Source: Colius striatus (taxonomy: Eukaryota > Chordata > Aves > Coliiformes > Coliidae). From it: a stretch of 64,000 nt of DNA. The position numbers and the translations under genes were made by a program. Each line of letters begins with the position of its first letter. Position 1 is the first letter of the stretch. Shown here one piece after another: positions 52,001 to 61,000 of this stretch. The notes beneath the pieces are model-generated. The model saw only the letters and a list, made by a program, of their open reading frames with translations. It searched no databases and was not told the origin of the DNA. Location: the NCBI RefSeq assembly GCF_028858725.1, contig NC_084761.1, positions 97,365,971 through 97,429,970 of the forward strand, written 5' to 3'.

Positions 52001-55000
52001 ACAGGGAACTGCTGGAGAGAGGCCAGTGCAGGGACACCAAGGTGATCAGGGGACTGGAACATCTATGTGAAGAGGAAAAGCTGTGGGACCTGGGGTTGTT
52101 CAGCCTGGAGAAGAGAAGGCTGAGGGGGGACCTCAACAACACTTAGAAGTACCTAAAGGGTGGGTGCCAGGAGGATGGGACCAGTCTTTTTTCTGTGGTG
52201 TCCAGTGACAGGACAAGGAGTAAGGAAAAAAAGCTGGGACACAGGCAGTGCCCCTGGCACGGGAGGAGAAAGTCCTTTGGTACTGAGGTGAGGGAGCCCT
52301 GGCCCAGGCTGCCCAGGGAGGGTGTGGAGGCTCCTTCTCTGGAGGTTTCCAACCCCAGCTGGACACGTTCCTGTGGCCCCTGAGCCAGGGGAACCTGCTG
52401 TAGCAGGGGCTGGGGCTGGACCAGCTCTAGAGATCCCTCCCAGTCCCTATAATTCTGTGATTCTGTGTCATTAACATCAAATAGATGCGTAACACCAATC
52501 ACTGGGAAGGAATTGCTCCACACATGGAAAGGTGTGGGCATTCCTCAGAACACAGCCCTGGGGCTATACAGGCATCAGAATTTGGAATGATTTTCTTTTA
52601 AGTTTGGTAGCTATCCAGTTTAGCAACCGAGACACATTGGTCTGTTAATCTGAAGCTACAACCCCAGCTTATGCTTAGGACAGAAAAAGGACAGCAAACA
52701 AAGGGCATTAACCCTTTTGAGCAGAAGTCAAACTACTTGAAGAGCTGGTTTTGTTTCTCTCAAGTAAAGCCATATGGGCTGAGAAAGCCCACACACCTAC
52801 CTCTTCCACACACCATCTGTGCTTGAAATGTCTCAAGGGCAGACACACATTGTGGATATTTTGATAACACTCAAGTCACTTTCTATATGACTAGTAGCAA
52901 GTCAAAATTAACTTTTGATTTAGTACTTCAGGGTATCAGCAGTCAAAATTTAACTGCACTAGAAAGGTTTTCCTACTGATTAAGCACTAAAATGATTTCA
53001 CCTGCGACATGGATCGATACAGCTCTGTTACCAGCTGTTTCACAAGCTTGGCATCACATTGAAATGTTCCAGATCACAGAATCTCAAGGGCTGGAAGGAA
53101 CCTCAAAAGCTCATCCAGTGCAACTCCCCCTGCCAGAGCAGCACCACCTAGAGTAGGGCACACAGGAACTCATCCAGCTGGGGTTTGAATGTCTCCAGAG
53201 AAGGAGACTCAACAACCACAGTATGGGGAGGTACAACATTTCATGAGAGGTAATCTGCTCAGAAAAGGTGCTGCTTATACTGCCAAATTTCAGCTCAGAC
53301 ACTTGAAATTAGTCACAGTAGTCATCAGTGAATGGAGAGAAATGATTACAGTTAGTTGTTATATTCCTCCCCCTCAAAACTAGCAGAAAACACACAAGAT
53401 TTCCTTTTAGCTGTGAGATTTCAATGCTGGACTTAAATACCACACAAAGCAAGAATGGGCTTTAAAAAAAACCATCTCAGCATAGTTCTGTGCTCAAATA
53501 TCTTATTTATTTCAACTTTTAAGACCCTTTTAATGTTTGTTTTATGGTTTCTTCCTCAATCACGATTAACACTCATGAAGGAAAACATGAGATTCTGATC
53601 CCAAAGCCTTGCCAAGCAAAAGAGGAAAGTTATAATTTATGTTGGAACCATTAACTGCTCGTTATCATTTTTATTTTACAAGCTAAGAGCACTTAAAATC
53701 TGTTGACTTTATCATTATCCAGTCTGTGTAAGTAAAAGGCAATTTAACCCAATGTTTGCTGCACTGGATGTTCTTAAATCTATGCTTAGATGTACAAGGC
53801 TAAAAGCTCAGAGAAAAAGGCATGTGAATGTTGGGATATTTAATCTTTTCTATGCTGCTGCCAAAAGTAGAGAGCCTGTAGTTTGTTCTAGTTAGAAACA
53901 AAACCTTTGACAAAACTGGTTCTTTTCATCCTGTCTGTTAAGACACATCCCATTTTTCAGCAACACCTCTTGCACCAAGTCAAGAAGTGACCTGTGTGGA
54001 GGATATGGAAGTGAGCATCTCTCAAAATTAAAACCTTTAAAGTATTCCTTGGACATCTACTGGGCTGCACAGACCCCCCTGGCACGTCCTTCTCTTTTGC
54101 CTTGTTTCCTTCTCTAACTCAACTTCACCTATAACACCTCCCAGAGGCCTCCAACCCAGAGGGCTGCCCACTGGTCTCTCTTTTCCTTGATGGCTTGGAG
54201 GTGGTTACCATTTCTTAGAGAAGTCTGTTTCTTTGCAGCTGCCCTCAATCATGATCTGCTGCCATCCACCAACAAAAATGTCAACCCCCTCAAATCAACG
54301 GCAGCAAGTTTTGGGCCAAAACACCACTCTGAGTGACACAAAACCTGAACTGCAAAACCTGTGTCTCACTGACTGCAAAAGGCACTTGGGCTGTGCATGC
54401 CTCTGTCTTTGCCCAGGCTCTTTGTGTTGTGTGCTCAGGCAGGCAGGTTTCCTCACTCCATGTTTTTACAAAGTCACTGTTGGAAATGACATGGAACAGT
54501 CCTTCAAGCACAGACATTTGCTTGAGATCATCATCCTTGTTTTCACCACTGTGTGGGATCAAGATGACCCAACCACAGATGCTGTTTTAAGTTCATCCCC
54601 ATGAGTTCCTTGTCACTTTTGTGCAAATATCAGATTGTCTGGGTCACTTGCTGCTCCAAGAAGCAAGAAATGTAGTGTCAAGAAAAGTACAAACTTCACT
54701 GCAGAGCTCTTGGTAGTGTTCAAGGCACAAGGAGCAGGTTTGGAAGTGGAAGCTCAACTGGAGAACTGGATGAGTGCTTTTTCTGCCCAGGACCAGTAAC
54801 CAAATAAAAGCTCTCAACAAAACATCTTTACATGTACCCAAAGCTGATCAAGGTCCAGCTGGAGAGCAGTGAAGACTGGAGTTTCTCTGAGGTCAGTATT
54901 GGGACTGGTGCTGTTTAAGATCTTTGTCAGCAACATGGACAGTGGGACTGAGAGCAGCCTCAGCATGTTTGCCAATGGCACCAAGCTGTGTGGGGCAGTC

Positions 55001-58000
55001 ATCAGGTTGGAGGGAAGGGATGGCATCCAGAGGGACCTGGACAGGCTGGAGAGGTGGATCTGTGCACACCTCATGAGGTTCAGCAAGGCCAAGTGAAAGG
55101 TCCCTGGGTCAGGGCATTCCCTGGTGTCAGTACAGGCTGGGGGATGAAGGGATTGAGAGCAGATCAAGGGAGAAGGACTTAGAACACCAATCATGCCCTG
55201 GGCTGTATCACCAGCAGCATGGGCAGCAGGTCCAGGGAGGGAATTCTCCTCCTCTCCCCTGCTCTGGTGAGAACCTCCTGCAGTGCTGCCTCCAGCTCTG
55301 GGGCACCAACATCAGGGCATGGAGCTGTTGGAGCAAGTCCAGAGGAGGCAACAGAGATGATCAGAGGGCTGGAGCCCCTCTGCTGTGGAGACAGGTTGAA
55401 AGAGCTGGGGGTGTTCAGCCTGGAGAAGAGAAGGCTCTGGGGAGACCTTAGAGCAGCCTCCAGTCCCTAAAGGGGCCAGAGAGGGACTTTGTACAGGAGC
55501 CTGGAGTAACAGGACAAGGGGTGATGGCTCCAGACTGACAGAGGGGAAAGTGAGATGAGATGTCAGGAAGAAGTTCTTCCCTGTGAGGGTGGTGAGGTCC
55601 TGGCCCAGGCTGCCCAGAGAGGCTGTGGCTACCTCATCCCTGGAAGTGTCCAAGGGCAGGTTGGATGGGGCTGGGAGCAACCTGGGCTGGTAGAAGGTGT
55701 CCCTGCCCATGGCAGGGGGTTGGAACCAGATGAGCTTTAAGGTCCTTTGCAGCCCCAACCACTCTATGACTCTATGGATGCACTAAGGTCATCAGTCAGG
55801 CACAAACAAGAGGAAAACACTCTCTCCTCAGTCAATAAACAGCAAAGTGGCTAATGCTGCTTATTCACATTGTCCCATGCCCCAAACAACCCTCAACACG
55901 ACTTCAGTTTATGCCCTTTCCCCTGCTTCCTTTCACTGCTTAGCTTGGCCTCTCCTGCCCTAAATGGGTAATTCCTGAAATCCACACAGATCTCTGCCTT
56001 GCAGTGAGTTTATTCTCATCTTGGCTGTGGTCAGCCCCACAAAGTAACCTCTGTCTGGGTTGAATTTAAATTAAGATACAACAGAGCTAACAAGTCAGCT
56101 GTCTGGGGTAGCAGAAGCAATGTAACCACATGGATACAAAACTCTCCTTCCAGCCTCCTTTCCCACAGGGGAAGGCATAGACATCCTGCTACAGTATGCA
56201 GCACAGATGTCCTCTGAGGCACACAGACTTTAACTGGGGTTGCCTAGATGGCACAGGGCTGCAGGGAAGACAGTAGTGTTACAAGTAGAATGATTTTGGG
56301 GCGATATAAACCACTCAAACCCTGTTTTTTTCCTAAAGGCAGCCTGGAACAGAGCTCAGGGGAGCAGAGCTCAGGGGTCTCAGTCATTTTCATAATTACT
56401 TTGTCACCCATGAAAAAAACAAACATCTCCCCAGCAATCTTTGGTCATGAGAGGTTATTAATAGACATTGATGTTCTCACAACATCAGCTAACCACTGAA
56501 AGTCATTACTCAGGCAGCTGGCTAGCAGTACCTGCCCCCATGGCACGGCCCAGCCCACATCAAAGGCCTGAAGAAGGAACCTACGTGGGCTGTGTGGGCT
56601 GCAGCTCTGGTAGGAAAGCTGAGGCATTTAGAGCTTCAACATTTGTTTTCTGACTGTGACAACCTGCAAGTAATTTAGGTGTCTTAGTCCAACTCACTGA
56701 GGAAGAATTATAACGTGGCACTGGGTGTAGAGGTGAGTATTGGAAAGAATCATCTGCTGTCCTTGTCTGTATGAAATACCTCCTTACCCAGGCTTGCAGG
56801 TAAATCAACCTCATGAATACTTACAAGTACTTGTAGGGTGGATTGTAGGGTTTTTTCTGTTGTCTTCAGTTCCAGGACAAGGGGTAATGGACAGAAGCTG
56901 AAACACAGGAAGCTCCACAGGCACGGGAGGAGAAACTCCTTTGGTGCTGAGGGGAGGGAGCCCTGGCCCAGGCTGCCCAGGGAGGGTGTGGAGGCTCCTT
57001 CTCAGGAGGTTTCCAACCCCACCTGGACATGTCCCTGTGCCCCCTGAGCCAGGGGAAGCTGCTTTAGCAGGGGCTGGGGCTGCAGCAGCTCTGTAGAACT
57101 CTTCCAACCTCCACCATTCTGTCATTCTAAATAAGATCAACCAAAGCCAGGCCATACTGTTCAGCTTTTGAGCCATCACCAACCTAACACAGGGACACTC
57201 GGATGCACTAGGAAGAACTTTAGGAAGGTCTTTTCCCCTCAGAGGGGTGTCAGCCCCTGGCCCAAGCTGCCCAGGGAGCTGGGGGAGTCCCCATCCCTGG
57301 AGGGATCCCAAAGCCGTGGAGCTGAGGTGCTGAGGGCCCTGGGGTAGTGCTGGGCTGGGCAGGGTGAGGGCAGGGCTGGGACTGCAGGAGCTTCAAGGGC
57401 TTTTCCAAACAAAAGAATTCCATAATTCCAAGGGACAATAAAAGTTATCAAGGTTTTGATCCTCATGCCACAGTTTGTTTTGCCCTTTTTCCTCCCCCCC
57501 CTCCATCAGTCTGTGAGAGATTTGAGTACTGGCACACTGCAACAGCTTGGCACAGGTAGCAGAAACTAGGGGCTACTATTGTACCCTTGACACTTACTTT
57601 CTCATTCTGGAATTGAAATCTGATTGTTAGATGGAAAACAGAAAACCCTCACGTTAACCACAACCCCAAAGGCTGCAAGTGTTGCTTTGAGGATGACCCT
57701 AGAGTCAGCAGAACCAGCTTGCAAGAGGCAGAACACTTTGGTGATAACAGCAGCTCCTACCTGACTCCTGTGCCTGTAGTGGCAACATAGATGTGGGCCA
57801 GAGCATCCTCATGGCCTTCCTGAGATCAAGGCTCAAAATTTTGCAGTGAGGAGCTGATGTTATACCTGCACTGACTTGGGGCAGAAGTCAGAATGCCACA
57901 GAGCAGGATCAGGTAGCTTTGCTGCTCAAAGCTAAACACAAGCCCCAGGGTGGAAATTCTGCACACAGAACAAAAACCTACTGCTAAAACAATTGAACTA

Positions 58001-61000
58001 ATTTAACAGTTAAAAAAAATCCACTTCAGTTGCAGACATTCAGAGGCCTTTAGAAAGCAACATAAACATTTACAAGTCAAGACTGAGGAAAGCAGACTGG
58101 CTGGTGTCTACACTGCCAAATAACTTTGCTTTTTCAGGCCTGAATGCCCTGACTGCTCCTGCATTGCTCTGTACATCACTCCATGTATTCTGGGCTCTTT
58201 CCATGTGAGTTAACTCAGTTTTAGAACACAAATTTCTGCTGTGAGGATACTTTGTTATTTCAACAGGTTCAAGCAGAGGCAGTGATTAGGGAAAGCTGCT
58301 CTATATTGCAATGACACAGGGTAAAAGCACGTGGTCCCCACACAAAGGAGACAAATCCAAGGGGGATTCCAGGCCTGTGTCACATGTTCAGAGGCTTCAA
58401 AACATGTAGCACATTTTCTAAGGGGTAAAAACCTCCAAACTCCACATTAATAAAGGTAGCTCTGGGCCAGGCTAAAGGCTTTGCAGCCAGTCCATGACAA
58501 AGCAAGGCTAATCCCAAGCAATCATGGCCACTAGTCACTCTGCACCTCAATGCTACACTACTTCACTGAGGTCTGTGCTCAGTCTCCTGAGGAAATGAAG
58601 GAAGGGGTGATGCTAAATGAGTGTCTACTGTAACATGTAAATCAATAGTTAAAGGAAAACCAAGGAAGACATAAATCAATAATTACAGGAAAACTCAAGA
58701 TGAATAAGGGTATACTGTGGTTGTATGAAACATAAATCAGTCATTTGTAGTGGTTTGGCCTGGGCCAGGTTTCTGGTAGTGGGGGGCTACAGGAGTGGCT
58801 TCTTTAAACAAAGAGCTGCCAGAAGCTTCCCCTGGAGCTGACAGGGCTAAGGCCAGTCAGTTCTAAGATGGACCCACAGCTGACCAAGGCCTGGCCAACT
58901 AGTGACTGAGGGAACACCTCTGTGATTAACAAACTGGAGAAGGGGAAGGAATGGCTGAGCAGTTGCTGAACTGCAGCAGTGACAGGGAGTGAGAATGTGA
59001 CAACATCTCTCCAGACACCAAGGTCAGTGGAGAAGGAAAGGGAGGAGGCTACTTAGGCCCTGAAAGAAAGACTCCTCTGTGCCCTGTGGTGCAGCCTATG
59101 GTGAGGCAGCTGTGCCCCTGCAGCCCAGGGAGGCCCCAGGGAGCAGAGACCCACTCACAGCCCATGCAGGAGCCCACGCTGGAGCGGGTGATGCCTGAAG
59201 GAGGCTGTGACTCTGTGGGAAGCTCAGCCTGGAGCAAGTTCCTGGCAGGACCTGGGAGCCCATGGGGAGAGAGTAACCCAGGCCAGAGCATTTTTGCTGT
59301 CAGGGCTTGTGACCCTGTGAGAGCCCCAGGCTGGAGCAGTCTGTTCATGAAGGACTGTTCTCCCCATGGATGGCTGTGGTAGTTTGACCCTGGCTGGATG
59401 CCAGGTGCTCACCACACCGCTCTATCCCCCACCTCCTCAGCAAGCCAGGGAAGGGGAGAAAATAAGATGGAGTCTTGTGGGTTGAGATAAAAGCAGTTTA
59501 ATAAAGAAGCAGTAAAGCAAAAGCAGATAAAGCTGTTACTCTCTACTCCCATCAGCAGCCATGTCCAGCCACCTCCCGAGAAGCAGGGCTGCAGTACGCG
59601 TAGTGGATGCTTTGGGAAGGCCAGGAATGGATCTTGCCTCCCCTCTTTCATCACTGACCTTGGAGTCCACATGGTTGTTTCTCTCACTGTTCCTACTCCT
59701 TGCACCACCACCAGCCAGAAGGAAAAGCAGGGGCAGAAGAAGGAAAAAGATGGAGGAAGAAACCTCCTCTTCCAGCTTCTTCTTAAAAAGTGGTCATGGA
59801 GGCGTCTAATTGGCTCAGGCCCAGCAGTGGCTCTGGCTCAGAGCTGGGGAGAGCTGTGAGCAACTTCTTACAGGAGCCATCTTTACAGCCCCTTCCCCCT
59901 TACCAGAAAAGGCTATCATGTCAAACCATGACAATGACCCACGTTGGGGCAGGGTGTGAGGAGCTGCCCCATGGCAGGCCCCATGCTGGAGCAGTTGGTG
60001 GGGAGCTGCAGCCCATGGGAAGGAGCCACGCTGGAGCAGTTGGTGAGGGACTGTCTCCTGAGAGAGGGACCCCACAGTGTAGCAGTGGGAAGTGTGAGGA
60101 GGCCTCCCCCTGAGAAACAGCAGCAGCAAAGTCCATCTGTGATGAACTGACTGTAACTCCCATCCCCTGTGCTGCTGGGGGGGGGTGAAGGAGAGTCCTG
60201 GGCACAGGGAGGGATGGGGGAGGTGGTTTGAGATTCAGTTTTATTTCTCATCTCTCTTTTCTGATGGTTCATCAATAAATCAAACCCTTTTCTTCCCAAG
60301 TTGAGTCTTTTACCTGTGACACTAATTGCTGAGTGATCTCCCTGTCCTGATCTCCACTCACAAACCTCTTGGTGTATTTCTCTCTCCCCTGTCCAGTTTA
60401 GGAGGGAGAGTGACAGAAGGACTTGGTGGGCACCTGGCACTTAGCCAGGGCTAAACCACCACACACACCTAACTTCCCACTCTTAGTGAGGAGAGTTAGA
60501 GTACAAGGGGGCTTGGAGGCTCTGGCTTTGAATCACTCCAAAGGCTTTGGCATTCCTGTTGTGCACTGAGGCTTAGGAACTCAGAAAGACCACCCCAAAA
60601 GATGAATATAAACCCCTACAGAAGCACAAAACAGAAGCAAAGTGCAAGAACCTGAAAAGAAGTTGTAGTGAGGTGGGAGTGGGTCTGTTCTCCCTAGTGA
60701 CAAGCAATAGAACAAGAGGAAGCAGCCTTGAGTTGCTCCAGGGGAGGTTCAAGTTGGATCTGAGGAGAGATTTCTTTGCTGCAAGGGCTGTCAGGCATTG
60801 GAAGGGGCTGCCCAGGGAGCTGCTGGAGTCAGTTTCAGAGCTGGGTGTGTGTTGCACTGAGGGAAATGGGCTGGTGGTTGATAGGGCTGGGACAAAGGCT
60901 ACACTTGATGACCTTAAAGATCTCTTCCAGCTGAAATGACTCTGTGATTCTATGGTAAGTTGGTTTAATTTGAAAAAGACAAAAACCCCAAATAAGACAG

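Noticed and set aside
59086..60129. Plus-strand frames of about 100 codons near the LTRs as retroviral genes
   Set aside because: They lie inside LTR sequence and show no gag, pol or env motif.
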